Part shown: positions 35,001 through 46,489 of the stretch, piece after piece
Layout of the letters: every line of letters begins with the position of its first letter
Position numbering within the stretch: the stretch's first letter is position 1
Notes under the pieces: generated by a model
The model's input: only the letters and a program-made list of their open reading frames with translations
What the model was told of the DNA's origin: nothing
Databases searched by the model: none
Origin: Amborella trichopoda
Taxonomy: Eukaryota; Streptophyta; Magnoliopsida; Amborellales; Amborellaceae
Length of the DNA: 64,000 nucleotides
Assembly (NCBI RefSeq): GCF_000471905.2
Contig: NW_006499897.1
Span: 1,468,977-1,532,976, forward strand
Direction: 5' to 3'
Position numbers and translations under genes: made by a program

Positions 35001-37851
35001 ATAGTTCGGACATTGCACGCTTCAAATGTGGTTGAAAGTCTGCTGGGAAAATCAATGACAAATTTTGTGCTTTTAGTGGCCGTCACTTGGTGTGACGGTA
35101 AAAGGCTCAGGTAGCCAGCGCAAGAGCGTGGGTTCGAGTCCTGAGAGCAGCCACTTTGTGCATAAGTCAAAGGTTAGGACCATTTCCAGCCCACCCTTCC
35201 TGGGACCCTGCTTAGGCAGGACCAGCACCGGGTTACGGCCTTTGTGTACGGCCCTTTTAGGTGTGTCCGCCTTCTTTCTTTCCATTATTGAGTCCAAGAA
35301 ACTGTAGGGCATGGAACTTAGGCAATCTTCTAGAAAGATCAATCTTCTAGAAGACAGTGGGCTCCATTAATTGGAAAATAGAGTGTCTTGAAATTTCAGT
35401 AAGTTGTTTCTTTCCTTATTTTGCAAGTTAGCTTCCCAATTTTGTTTGAGAGTCTAAAAAGATTTTATTCGTGTTATTTACAGGTGGCCCTAAACTATGA
35501 AATAACTAGTTACCCAATTCTAAAGTATCTACAAGAATAGGAAGTCGAGGAAAATACAGACAGCTTGACTCTCAATCCGATGTATAGTCCTACAGCCAAA
35601 TCAATCAAAGTTGAGTAATAAATTTTGTGTTTCAATTATGGTGAGATGCAACCATTTCAGGAAATATTCCCCAACTTTTTCGATAGAGAGAGTAATTATA
35701 CTAGCATACGTCTGGGTGAGTCCATGCAAAAGTCAAAACCTTTTCTTGTTTTGGTGGAGAGATTCCCAAAATTCTTAGCTTGTGGATTAGAGGTTCTGTA
35801 TAGATAAGCCTAGATCCCCTCTTCTTTCCCCTTTTGCATGGCACATCCCCATCCAAGATTTCCCCACAACCAAATTATCCCACACAAACACTTCTATGAA
35901 ATCTAGCCATAAATCTCCAAGCCTTAGGCAAACTAGCTCAATAGCCACCCTAACCAGACCTACCCACCGTAATCTTCAAACAAAAGCCCTAAATTTCCTT
36001 TGCAACCATCATCATATCCTTGTTAAGTTCCAGCAATGTATGCCCACACAAAAAGCCTTTAACAAAACCATAATCATGCCTTAGTCATACCAAACTTTCC
36101 CATAAACCTAGCTTAAGTATTAGTTCTTTGGGCCGCCTGTTATTCACTCTTACTCAATATAGGAGACCTTAAGACTTCCAAAACTCTACTGTCCCAATCA
36201 TTGTAGGAACTAAAAATCCTTTAAAACTCCTAATCCTAACATAATTAGAATTCCCAATGGCACCTCCTCTGCACCACATCGATTCAATGTCATCCAAAAT
36301 CTAAAGCATATGAATAATTGCAATATAAACTTTGTCCAACTGCTTGAAGTTAATTTATCGGAATTTCACTCTCCACTAAGTAATCACGCTATGTTACTAC
36401 CACTAACAAAGACCAAATCTTGCAAAATGGTAACAAACCATAGTTGCTAGATTGTCAAATGAATCAGGGAAGCAATGTGAGAAATGAAACAGGGAAAGTG
36501 CAATTAGAGGAAACAAAGTCAAATAACACGCAAGAAACATATCCAGTGTTGAGGAAAACCACCAGAAACCATTCTAACACCCCTCACAATGTTTAAATCT
36601 ATTTAAAGGACGAAACTATCAGATGTTTAGACCAAAAAGAAATATAAAAATTTAGAGATCCATATGCGGCTGAGTTAAAAAAAAGAGGTAAATGTACCAA
36701 ACGTTAAACACAAATACCACCAAGATTTCTCATTAGCATGAAGACTTTTTCAACCCCAAAAATCCCAAATTATCCCGCAAACCAAAAATATTGTGCAGCT
36801 TTCTTCAAATTTATCTTAAACCAATACAAGATCAACACACAATGTCCAATCTAAGCTTCTAGCAGACCATTACTAACACAAAATAACAAGCATAACAAAT
36901 AAAACTCATGTACCTTCAAACAAAGAAAAGGTAAAATAGAAACTAAAAAAACCAAAGAGACATGTTCTTAGCAACAAAATGAAATAATTGGCATTATGAC
37001 TCACAGGGTTCGTTATATCAAATACAATGATAGCTGCTGCAGCTCCTCTGTAATACATGGGAGCCAGACTGTGATACCTCTCCTGCCCTGCTGTATCCCA
37101 TATCTCAAATTTCACGGTTGCATCATTGGCTGCAAGTGTTTGAGAGAAAAAAGCGGCACCAATTGTTGATTCCTACAAAACCCAAGAGTTCAAAATACAC
37201 ACAAAACACAAGAGAGAGAGAGAGAGACAGAAAGAGGACTCAAAAAATCATTTAAGAGGAAGAGAGAGAGATCCAACCTGAAATTCTAGGAATTGTCCTT
37301 TGACGAAGCGCAAAACCAGACTGGATTTACCAGCTCCCATGTCACCAAGAAGAACCTAAATTCATCATAAAATAAAAGACAAATATTTTATATACAATGA
37401 ATTTATCAGACACGATCCAATTTTAACCACCAAAACAAAAATTGAAAGGAAATAAACTCAGAGAGAGAAAGAAGAACAGAACAAGTAAACAACCACGATC
37501 TGAATACCAAAGAGGACATGCATCCAGACAGACGGAAACGATGAACAAAATATGATTTTAGCCCACCATTATCGGATTTAAACGCAATGCAAGACACTTA
37601 GAGAGAGAGAGATCCCAATGAGATCGGAACTCTGAATTCACACGCAATGTTCCGATTACCAAGAAATAAGACATCTAGAGAGAGAAAGGACATAAAAAGA
37701 GGGATCCGCCATGCATGATCTAATCAAGACCTAATAAAGATATCTAGAGAGAGAGGGTAAAAAAGAGACAAAAAATCAATTAAAAATGTAAAAAAACAGG
37801 GGGCAACATTACCAGCTTTGCGTTGAGGTTCTTGTTCCCCAAGGTAGCCAT
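26075..37851 (-). CDS. RABF2: Rab5-type small GTPase (RABF2/ARA7-RHA1-like), seven coding exons
   Basis: Small GTPase expected to direct endosomal and vacuolar trafficking. Coding exons: 37851-37813, 37355-37278, 37172-37005, 32000-31952, 31312-31239, 27282-27189 and 26172-26075. All have GT donors and AG acceptors and join in frame to 199 residues, the usual RABF2 size. Motifs: P-loop GDMGAGKS (17-24), switch I ESTIG with T42, WDTAGQE (64-70), NKCD (123-126), ETSAK (151-155), and a C-terminal Cys pair (197-198) for geranylgeranylation, ending CCT. The N-terminus lacks the myristoylation pattern of the ARA6/RABF1 branch. The effector region FFSQTL is as in ARA7. The NKCD motif has Cys where Arabidopsis RABF2 has Ala. 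Introns 3 (5.0 kb) and 5 (3.9 kb) are large and hold transposons; every exon is intact. Confidence 0.95.
26603..27016. repeat. 207-bp perfect-spaced tandem duplication in Rab intron 6
   Basis: Two units of 207 bases (26603-26809 and 26810-27016) are almost identical, which indicates a young duplication. Each contains a family E terminus (GAGACCATTAACC, GGTCACAAACACC). The copy ends about 170 bases from exon 6. Confidence 0.9.
27283..31238 (-). other. Rab intron 5 (3.96 kb)
   Basis: It lies between the exon encoding GNKCD and the exon encoding ETSAK. It contains the hAT relic at 29490-30688 and GAGTC/GACTC-rich repeat words at about 29250-29340 and 30940-31010. No other gene is supported on either strand. 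Confidence 0.85.
29490..30688 (+). mobile_element. Degenerate hAT transposon relic with BED zinc-finger segment
   Basis: The ends GTTTTAAAATGCAGCCAC and (reverse complement) GTTTTAAAATGCACGATG are inverted. Both subterminal regions repeat GATGCGG/CCGCATC words. At about 30051-30260 the plus strand reads a BED-finger-like segment, [12 protein letters not shown].. then [20 protein letters not shown] and [12 protein letters not shown], broken by in-frame stops. This is the start of a hAT transposase. A tandem duplication built on TTTCTAGTTTCTA and CAGCGGATTCAAAGTC lies at 30300-30480. No 8-bp target duplication remains. Confidence 0.75.
33051..33330. repeat. Imperfect direct duplication in Rab intron 3
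   Basis: Two blocks about 165 bases apart share TTCACACTTTTCTCC, AAATCAG-GCAAAGAGAAACAA, GCAAAACA, ATACCCAA and a CCATxTCAAAA segment. The second ends in a poly-A/GAAGAAG tract. Confidence 0.65.
35080..35270 (+). mobile_element. Au-like SINE (tRNA-derived)
   Basis: An internal polymerase III promoter is visible: an A-box-like TTGGTGTGACGGTAAAAGG and a B box GGTTCGAGTCC. The body, with GCAGCCACTTTGTGC, AGGTTAGGACC, CCCTTCCTGGGACCCTGC and GCACCGGGTTACGGCC, follows the plant Au SINE layout. It lies inside Rab intron 3, opposite to the gene. Confidence 0.8.
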
Positions 37852-38050
37852 GGATTAATATTTGAGTTCAATGGTAGTAACAATGGCTGATTTATGAAGG
37901 AATTCAATTTTTTCCTCTTCTCTCTCCTCTTTCTCTCTCTAAGTCTCCGTGTTCTTCAAAGACGACGACTCTGAAATTGGAAAAGGATAAAGAGAGAGAG
38001 AGAGGGCAGCGAAGGTTTCGGAAGAAGGCACAGGTTTTTAAATAGTTATT
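37852..38050 (-). promoter_or_regulatory. Rab gene leader and core promoter region
   Basis: A CT-rich leader (GA-rich on the plus strand at about 37920-38010) precedes the start codon. A CTATTTAAAAACC TATA-like word on the minus strand lies at about 38035-38047, some 190 bases before the ATG. CT-rich leaders are common in constitutive plant genes. Confidence 0.5.
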
Positions 38051-38530
38051 GAAGCTATGCAATTGTGAGACGTGACTATATAGGCGTTGCTTAGTTGCTT
38101 GTTCACAAGTTCTTTGGCGGACAGCATGCTCACGCGGGAGCACAGATTCGTTTTGACATAAATTGGAACTCTCGAATGATTCCTTATTTTATACTTAGTT
38201 AAGAGGTCACAATGAGTCTTCTTGTCAATAAAGATTTTAAATTGGGTGGTTATACACTCTAGGCCAATCATTGGGTGGTTATACACCCTGAGCCATCCAA
38301 TTAGACATCCAAGGCTTAGGAGTGATTGTGATATGACAACATATAAACCCATTTAATGGAAGAACAAAATAGCCGGAACTAAGTTTTTTTTATTCTTTGC
38401 TTGTGATATGATAATGTACAAACCCATTTCCTAGAAGAACAAAATAGAGGAACTAAGTTTTTTTTTTTCTTCTTTGGTTTGAAAAGCAAACCTTTATTAT
38501 TGCTGGACACAAAATAATGCATTAAAAAAA

Positions 38531-38870
38531 GGAAAAAGTTTATATAAGTACGAGGCTCTAAACAATCAAATTAGGATGTATCTCAAAATTTTCACTAAAA
38601 AAGATTGTTTTGATGCTCAAATTTGATGCATGGACATAGAAAAAAATAGATTTCAAGTTTTGGAAATAGTGCATCTTGTAATGCATTTTTTTACTATCAA
38701 TTTTCAAGATTATCGAGTTTTCATAGGTCCACTCGATCTGCATTATTTTTTAAACTTTAAATTTTATAATTGTAGATGAAAATATATTTTAAGGCCGTCA
38801 CAGAGATTTCCAGTAGTGAAACCACACTTTTTGACACTATTTGAAAATGCACTTTTTATACAAACTGCAC
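38531..38870. mobile_element. MITE family A copy upstream of the Rab gene
   Basis: It begins GGAAAAAGTTTATATAAGT with AGGCTCTAAACAATCAAAT next, and ends with TTTTTATACAAACTGCAC. The right inverted repeat is decayed, so this is an older or rearranged copy. Confidence 0.6.
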
Positions 38871-38874
38871 TCTC

Positions 38875-40154
38875 TATTTACAGGTTATGTTAGATTACTC
38901 ATTATAAAGCATTTTATAATTGTCCTCAATAAATTTTAGACATATATATACCCTTATTTTGTATTATAATATTTTTTAATTAATATACTTTTAGTCTTTA
39001 TGAGAGGTGTAATATCGTCTATATATCACCCATGCATTAGTGTACTCTATGTGGGTAATGTTAGCCCTATAGGGATGATGTAGCACCTTTTAATGAAAAA
39101 AAATATCTATACTAAAAAATATTATATTACAAAACCAGGGTATATAAATGTTCAAAATTTGTTGAGTATGATTATAAAATTCTAGTATGAACACCATAAT
39201 AGAACCCTTCATTTATTAGATATTTATGTAAATTTTATAGAACTGACCATTTATTTATTTGAGAGAAGTTCGTCTTTATTTTTGTAAATCATCATTGTTC
39301 GACGTTTTAAACTAGCATGCCTCTTTATTTTCATTTCTCTCTCCTATTATCGTTTAAAACTTCAACTATTTTACATGCAATTTTTTGTGGAAATGACCCC
39401 TCATTTATATTAAGAGAAACTCTTCTTTTTTTTTATTTCTCTCTATCTCTTTTTGTATTTATAAAGGACAAATTTTTATAAGGCCTAGACGTTACGAAAA
39501 CAAAGTAAAGTTTCACCTCGAATCCTCATCCAGAAAGTACTTTGGGCATCAAGGAATCAAGTTTGGTCAAGTAGCAATTGGGTTTTCATAGTACCATATC
39601 TCAAGTTCCATTCTTATGTAACCTTGTCCAAAAAAAAAAAGACGGTACTTTAGGCATAAACAATCTTCATGATGACTCTAAAATAAATTTCGAACACTGA
39701 CTATAAATTTTGAAGCTCGAAGAATGGTACAAATTTTGCGTCAGTGAATAGTTATTTTTAATACGTAATGGATGTTATAGATAATTTGTTACAATATATA
39801 TTATTTTTACTGTTTGAAATCTTATTTTTTTTCGCAACCATAATGGTCAATGCCGAGATGACTCATTTGAAGGTTTTTTGATGCCAAAATAGCAATTTTT
39901 GATGAATTTTAGGACAAAGGTTTACTTATTTTAATAGGATTGCAGCCCTATCAAATTATTTTTCATTTCCAATTACTGATTTTTCTCTCTGACAAGGCAA
40001 TTTTTCATCTTCAACTCCTGCTTGCGTAGAGCTTGTCCACGAGTCCTCTGCCTTTCCCTATTCATTTATCTTTCATGACGTTTTTTAAGTGATGTAGTTA
40101 TCTTGCTTTTCTAATTAACTACTTTATCTCTTCCTCTCTCCTATATTCTCTTTC
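38875..40154. other. Intergenic, no gene recognised
   Basis: AT-rich. The segment at 39915-39955 (AATAGGATTGCAGCCCTATC) is shared in inverted orientation with about 7961, so it marks another dispersed repeat. No coding region. Confidence 0.4.
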
Positions 40155-40515
40155 AACCTTATCTCAACCTCCAAATTTGATCATAACAAGCAATTTTGGT
40201 ATAAAAAGTTCTTAAGATTATCCAAAAATTTATTTTCATATTTTAATATAAAATATTAAACTCTCAAAATGGTTAAAATCAAGTAGATATATAAATATAC
40301 GAGAATCTTGAAAACAGACGGTCTAGATAATGTTTTGTAAAATGCATTATTTTTGGGACTCAAAATTTATTTATTTATTTATAATGATAGTCATACATCT
40401 TGATGTCGAGATGATTCATTAGAGGGTTTATCAACATTATAATAACTTTTTTTAATAGATTTTTGAAGTATATCTTTAATTATTCGATCTAATTTTGCAT
40501 TTTTACATACACTTT
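40155..40515. mobile_element. MITE family B-like copy
   Basis: It contains the B interior in order: AAATTTGATCATAACAA, AATGGTTAAAATCAAGTAGA, GACGGTCTAGATAATG, CATCTTGATGTCGAGATGA and ATTAGAGGGTTT, ending ATACACTTTTTCC. The left terminus is unclear. Confidence 0.55.
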
Positions 40516-40610
40516 TTCCAAAGTTAGGTAAAAAAAATTTATTTTTAAATTAAAGAATTACAATAGTACAAAATTACAAGGTTTACAAAATAACGATACG
40601 TAAAATAAAA

Positions 40611-41070
40611 GGGGTATGGTTTGTTGCAACCTTAAACAAACCAAGGCGTACCTCGAAATTTTATTATAAAATGTAATTTAGGTATAAAAATTTATTGAGA
40701 TTTTTAGAAAAATTATTTTCATATCTACTTATAAAATTTAAAAATGGTTAAAATCAAACGTATCTATGCACATATGAAAATCTTGAAAATGAACGATCTA
40801 GATTATATATCGCAAGATGCACTATTTTTTGGACTCAAAACTTTTTTTTTTTTTAATGACGATACAATCAATTAGAGAGTTTTTCAACATTAAAACAACA
40901 TTTTCCGAAATTTTTTATGAGGATTCAAAAGATTTATTTATTTTTTTTTAAAATTCCTATATGTCCATGTCTGTCGATACAATCAATTAGAGAGGTTTTC
41001 AACATTAAAACAATCTTTTCCGGAATTTTTGATGGGCATCTTTAAGGTTACAACCTCATAAACTTTTTCC
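40611..41070. mobile_element. MITE family B copy upstream of the PAP2 phosphatase gene
   Basis: It begins GGGGTATGGTTTGTTGCAACC and ends GGTTACAACCTCATAAAC then TTTTTCC. Flanks AAAATAAAA and AAATAAACA are similar but not an exact 9-bp duplication. A partial internal duplication (CAATCAATTAGAGAG.TTTTCAACATTAAAACAA occurs twice) makes it longer than other copies. It ends about 135 bases from the downstream start codon, so it forms part of that gene's promoter region. Confidence 0.65.
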
Positions 41071-41204
41071 AAATAAACAAATCTACGTCTCTCTCCTGCT
41101 TACATTGCAACAGGCTAAAGCTCTCTTGTTCTATCAACAAATGGTCGACTCTCTTCGTCTGGACTCCTCACTGTCGGTGCTGAGAATTTTGAATTTCATA
41201 GGGC

Positions 41205-41879
41205 ATGGATTCCTCCTCCCAACCCACTTCAACAAATCGCCCTTCTCTCGTAACCCTAGCCCTAACCAGCTTAATCGACCTCGACACCAGACTCTCTCTC
41301 TACCTCCACTCCCTATTCCTCCCCTTTCCTCGCTCTCTTCTCAAGCTTCTGGAGATCTCAGGTGATGGCCGGTTCTGGTTCCCCATACCCATCTCTCTCT
41401 TTTGGTTCGCCGACCCCAAACTCAAAATTTTCTCTCTCTTCCTCCTCGTCGGCTCTCTTCTCGACCTCGCCCTCGTCGGCCTCCTCAAATTCACCATCCG
41501 GCGACCACGCCCCGTGTACAACAAGGGAATGCACCTAACTGTGGGGGTCGATCACTGGTCCTTTCCCAGCGGTCATTCTTCGAGGGCTTGTTTCGTTGGT
41601 TTCTTTCTGTGGCTTTGTTCTGATTTAATTGAAGAGTTTTTTGATGGGTGGAGCTTCATGTCTGGTTTGAAAAGTTGGGAATTTGTGCGTGGTGATTGGA
41701 TGATCGATTTGCATGGCGGGTTTCGGTTTGCAGGGCTTGTGGTGTTGTGGTCAGTGGCAACGTCCTTCTCTCGGGTTTTATTGGGACGGCATTTTGTTCT
41801 TGATGTAATGGCTGGTGCAATGTTGGGTGTTTTAGAGGCTTTGTTTATGTTTCATTTTTTCCGATGGTACTCGAATTGA
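41205..41879 (+). CDS. PAP2-family lipid phosphate phosphatase (LPP-beta-like)
   Basis: Membrane phosphatase of 224 residues expected to remove phosphate from phosphatidate or related lipid phosphates. All three family motifs are intact: K-x6-RP at 95-103 (KFTIRRPRP), PSGH at 121-124, and SR-x5-H-x3-D at 189-200 (SRVLLGRHFVLD), with H196 and D200 in place. Hydrophobic segments at about 58-92, 125-140, 175-190 and 200-218 fit a multi-pass protein. Size and intronless coding match plant probable lipid phosphate phosphatase beta. The first residues before SLIDLDTRLSLYLH are variable, so the start is chosen as the first in-frame ATG. An overlapping open frame starting upstream at 41105, in another phase, could act as an upstream ORF if the transcript begins before it. 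Confidence 0.9.
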   Translation: MDSSSQPTSTNRPSLVTLALTSLIDLDTRLSLYLHSLFLPFPRSLLKLLEISGDGRFWFPIPISLFWFADPKLKIFSLFLLVGSLLDLALVGLLKFTIRRPRPVYNKGMHLTVGVDHWSFPSGHSSRACFVGFFLWLCSDLIEEFFDGWSFMSGLKSWEFVRGDWMIDLHGGFRFAGLVVLWSVATSFSRVLLGRHFVLDVMAGAMLGVLEALFMFHFFRWYSN

Positions 41880-44800
41880 GGATGCCTCTATTGTCTGATT
41901 TTTGTTTCAGGGCAAGAGTAAGTTACTCTTTCCCTATGCTGGATAATTCAATTATTTGGGGAAAAAACCACCTTGATGTTTAAATTTCTCTCTCGCCGTT
42001 GTTATATGTTTGCACATTTGCTCTCCTGTTATATGTTTGCACATTTGATTGGAAAATCAGGAGTATTTTATTTTATCGATACGAGCTGCTCTTGATTTTC
42101 GATTTATTATGTGAATTAGTGGTGAGGAGACAAGGAACACAATGTGCTATTGTAATTTCTGGCTTCTGTATTCTCTAAAGTTTGAGAGAGATTTCGAGAT
42201 GTTATAAATTCTTAAATTTTGCAGTGCACTAATTTTGAGTGTGGTCATATGTTCTGGTGATACTTATGATGATGGATCAAGAAGTTTGGTGTATGGCATT
42301 TGTCGATAATGTATCTCTTGCCTTCATGCATATGTTTTTTTTTTTTTAATCTAGTATATTTGTTTATTTTTTGAGTTTTTTCGGTGTTTTTCTTTTGTTA
42401 ATTAGAAATTTGATTATAATTTGTTGATCTTTTCTGATGGAGTTGGTGTTCCTTTGGATTTGATTGATTAGTTTTATTGGAATATCAAATCCCAACTCTC
42501 TTACATGGCCACATGGGTTTCTTTTGATATCAGAGACAGTGCATGCTAACTCTATTGCCTTCGTCAATTTCTATTGCATAAGTTTATGTTTCTTTTCCTT
42601 TTCCATTTATTCATGAGGTAAACATGGATCCTCAAGAAAAGCATACAAAGTTGAATATTATTCCTTGATACTTTCTGTGTCGACATGGTAGATCATCATT
42701 CACTGAAAATGTTAGGCTATTATTTTTAGAATTGAAATGATATCTTGAAGGTTATGAAGGCTTTTGTATGAGGCCTTTTTATTCCAGCAGTTAGAAGAAA
42801 CCAATGAATTGAATTGCTTCACCATCAAAAGATTTGAACAAATATTGTGGGACAGTGTTTTATTCCTTCTTGGTCATGTCTTTTGCTTCTTACATGATTA
42901 GAGGCACGAAGCCATCAAAGTTAATTGTATTCTTTTATTTCTACTTTCTAAAATTTGTTATCTTTTTGATGGTTAGGCATACAACTACCATGAAAATCTA
43001 ACTCATAAATGCCCTTGTATAGGTTATTCCAGGTGACTTGGCTAACCAATATTGGTTATATATATGACCAGCACAATCTCAGTAAAGTATGTCGATCTTT
43101 CTTTTTGACAGTCTGCTTTTTTTGCACTTTGGCTAATGCTAGTTGATCCTTAGCCTAACATACTGATTTCTTGCACGGTTTCTCTCTAAATTGGTGAAAA
43201 TTCACAAAAGTGTTTTTGAAGGTTAGAGTTGCAGAGGAAGTTATGCCTGCTGACCCTAAGGAACCTTCAATATTTTATTTGGTTTTTTGTCAAAAAAGGG
43301 AATACGTTAATTAGTTTTTGGACTTCATTTGGAATCTGCATACTAAATTTAGTTAAAAAGCAAAAGAAAATTTTAAAAAAGAAAACCTTGATGATCTGGA
43401 CTTAAAACTAGAAGCTTGTAAATTGGTTTTTGTTGATCTTTATATGGAGTGAATGTTTAAGGATCTTGCTGAGTCATTTATTTTGACTGAAACTAGCCCT
43501 TGAAATATTGTCCCTTAATTTAGTATCATGCTATCACTCCATAATTGAAATTGCAGACAGGTGATGTCCATTTTCATTAATGAACAATGTACATATGATA
43601 CATGTGACTTCCATGCAATTCATGGACTTGAAAAGGGAACTGAGTGCATAAAAGAAACTGAGTTTGGATGCAGATTAGTGAGTTTATAGAGGTTTGGCAA
43701 TGTGCATCGCATATCATATTGGCATAAAACTCTCGTGGAAGCTTATTTCATGATTGAGATGACACATGACAGTTTGCTTTTTGCTCAAAAGATACCTAAC
43801 TGATACATGGATTATCTAGCTTAAGTTCATGATAGTAAGGCTCATGTTTGTGCCACATGCATAACCAATTGGAAAGTTTTGATTAGATGGATGGTCTGAT
43901 CAGATCCCCATCGGCTATTTGTGGAATACAATACCATCTCTAATCTTTTTGGGGTGCAAATCTGGCCTAAATCCTGCATCCTTTGACTGAAGTTATTCAT
44001 TTAAGTCGCTCAACCTGAAAGGTAATGACAAGTGGTCAATAATCTATTGATCTCAAAGCAATTTCTTTTGATCTCTCTGTTTTTTATTTCGTTTTTTTTG
44101 AGATGCTATTAATAGAAATAAACCTATTATTATGAGGCCTGATGTGTTAATTATTTACAGCAGGTTTCTGTGTTTTGGTTCTGTATGCTGCTGACATCAT
44201 AAATATGATTTTACTTGTGTCTGTATTGGTTGTCTTTAATGTATCTCCATCTCTTTCTCTTCCTCTAAACTGAGTTCGGTTTTAGCTTGTTAGAGATGTT
44301 ATATCTTGTTTAACAACATATTAATGTGTTCTGATCATTGGATGGGTCCATTTCTTGGTATGGATAGCCTTGCAGTTTAATTGCTCTGTGAATTTGTCTT
44401 TTCTAAGTTAGTGAATTTTAACATTTTGGGGTTTAAGGCAACAAGTATTTTTTGTAATCAGAGATTTAGTTGAAAAAAAATAAAACTTTGTATTCCGGCT
44501 CGTCATAGAGATGGTTTATTCAAAGAGTGTGGAATTCATTTGAAGTGCTGGGTTGAGGCCAGTAGTTTAGTACTGGAATTTCCTTTTTTATGCTGAGTAA
44601 CTCCGTTCCAGCTATAGTAGAATTTTCAGAGTGGCCTTTGGTATGGAGATAAGCCAAATAGGTAAACAACATTTCATGGACTTCATTTGATGTGTTGGTT
44701 TGAGGCAAGCACTTTATTTCCCCCGTCTAATTTTCATTGCAAGTACATTATTTATTGGGAGTAATTAGTTTATTCAGACCTTCATGCCTTTGCAAATCAA

Positions 44801-45077
44801 ATTTTTCTAGAATTCACTTGGGTTTCTGGTATTGTTATCATTTCCATTCCTGCATATCATGTTCGTTCAATCTGCCACATTAGATTTATATATTTTGAGT
44901 TGAAATTCCTGTTCTCCGCTACAAGTACAATTCAAACCAAATAATGTTAAAAAATGAGAGGCATGATTCTTTCAGTATAATGTTTTCTGTTGTGTTTCTT
45001 TCCTCTAGTAGTTTATTCCTGTAGTTCTCTTTCATTAATCTTGATAAAATTACCTGTTTGCATATTTGCATGTGCAG

Positions 45078-45130
45078 TTTGACATGTTCACTCATCAGAT
45101 GAAAGATGAGTGGGGACTAGCAACTGATGG
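45078..45130 (+). other. Candidate non-coding or orphan exon
   Basis: Preceded by a T-rich tract ending TGTGCAG and followed by GG|GTAAGCC, so both splice signals look good for a 53-base exon. It is open in one frame but matches no protein family I know. It could belong to the 3' UTR of the upstream PAP2 gene. Confidence 0.3.
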
Positions 45131-45734
45131 GTAAGCCATATTTGGAAGTGATGGTTGTTCCACTTTGTATCATCACTGTGCATATGTTCTTGGACAATAT
45201 TGATTTTTAACTAGTTGTCTTTCATATAGAGGGGATACCTACATTTACTAATATCATTAAAATTTATGTGCCGTTGTGCATTTCAAGCCATGTGACCTCT
45301 AAATGCAGTGATTAGAGAACTTCAGATAAATTGTCTAGTGACAAACATGAAGAGTATATTAATTATTTCCTAGCATTTGTCTGTTGCATAAGCGCTGGCT
45401 GTGAAATAGGTTGGAGCTGCTGCATAGCAGACAATTGGAACGAGAGTTTCATATAGCCCTTCAAGAAGTCGGGTTCGCTTTGTAATGCAATGAGCAAGAA
45501 CTGGATTTTGTATGGGTCTCAAATGTGGCAAGAAGGCTTTCTTCCATACACGAAACTGAATATGCCATCATTTCAGTGTCAAGGATTGTTCATGAGATAA
45601 TGTTAGGAGGGGAAAGAAATTGGGTACTGGTTTATAGAAAAATGAAAAAACTAAAAGAAAAACAAGAACTAACAAGAAATGTTAGATAGTAGCTTGATGG
45701 TGATCTGGTTCTTGTGGAAGTGCCCCAACCTGAA

Positions 45735-45825
45735 TCTCTCTCCCGGTTAGTATGCTATTTTTAAAGATATTTGACTCTCTCTCCTGGTTGGTATGCTATT
45801 TTTAAAGATATTTGACTGGATTGTG
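45735..45825. repeat. Tandem duplication (about 45 bp)
   Basis: Two units with CTCTCTCCyGGTTrGTATGC followed by TATTTTTAAAGATATTTGACT. Confidence 0.8.
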
Positions 45826-46489
45826 ATCGATGTGCTCTGTTTTTTTACTATGTTCTTGTGGAGGTATATATAAGCAGTATTATAGAATTTTATTGAACCC
45901 TTTTGACTATGTTGCTCACCTTCTCATTTGTCATCCACCTAAACATAAACAGTGTACACAAGTTACAAAAGGATGATACTTATAAGTCAACGAGATTATG
46001 ATTCCTTGAGAATACAACCAATCTGTATAATTTCCTAAGTGTATGTTGAAAATACTTAGGGGGTGTTTGACACGTGGAGTTTTGGGGAGTGGAACAAACT
46101 CTACCACAAATTATGGAAGACGATTCTTCCTTCACTTTAGATGGAAGGAAGGTCTTCTAAAAATGAACTCATTTTAACACTAAAAAAGAGTAGCGTGGAA
46201 GGCTGCCCTTCCACTTTACAGCTTCCACACAATGATATCAAACATGGAGGTGGGACTCCCACCTCCGAGTACGAAGGTCTTTTAAGTACGGGAAACTTCT
46301 CAAGAGTAATTTGTGACCTCATTTATCATACCTGTATCTAAATACAGGTTAAAAAATCCTAGGTTTGTTCCTTGTAAGCGCCAGAGAATCTCGCTGGATA
46401 TTTCCTTCAGTTTTGGTTTTTTCTCTCGAACTTGTAGGATAAAAAGTTTCATCAAATAAAAGCCATGGACACAATATTGGGAACAACTC

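Larger units (their letters stand above)
32001..37004 (-). other. Rab intron 3 (5.0 kb)
   Basis: The largest intron, between the exons encoding DITNP and DSFARAKK. It holds the SINE at 35080-35270 and a direct duplication at 33051-33330. Short open frames inside are not supported as genes. Confidence 0.85.
41880..46489 (+). other. Long 3' flank of the PAP2 gene, T-rich and intron-like
   Basis: No coding gene is recognised. The plus strand is T-rich, as in plant introns. A possible small exon is described at 45078-45130, and a less AT-rich block follows TTTCCTAG at about 45373-45700. This would fit a spliced 3' UTR of the PAP2 gene or a separate non-coding transcript, but the sequence alone does not decide. 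A tandem duplication lies at about 45735-45825. Confidence 0.4.

Noticed and set aside
35092..35342. Possible tRNA gene or small protein genes
   Set aside because: The A- and B-box-like words belong to an Au-type SINE; the tRNA cloverleaf is not complete and the open frames span the SINE body.
46090..46350. A transposon beginning at GGGGGTGTTTGACACG with inverted repeats at 46137-46330
   Set aside because: The start resembles common MITE ends, but I could not find a matching opposite terminus or target duplication.
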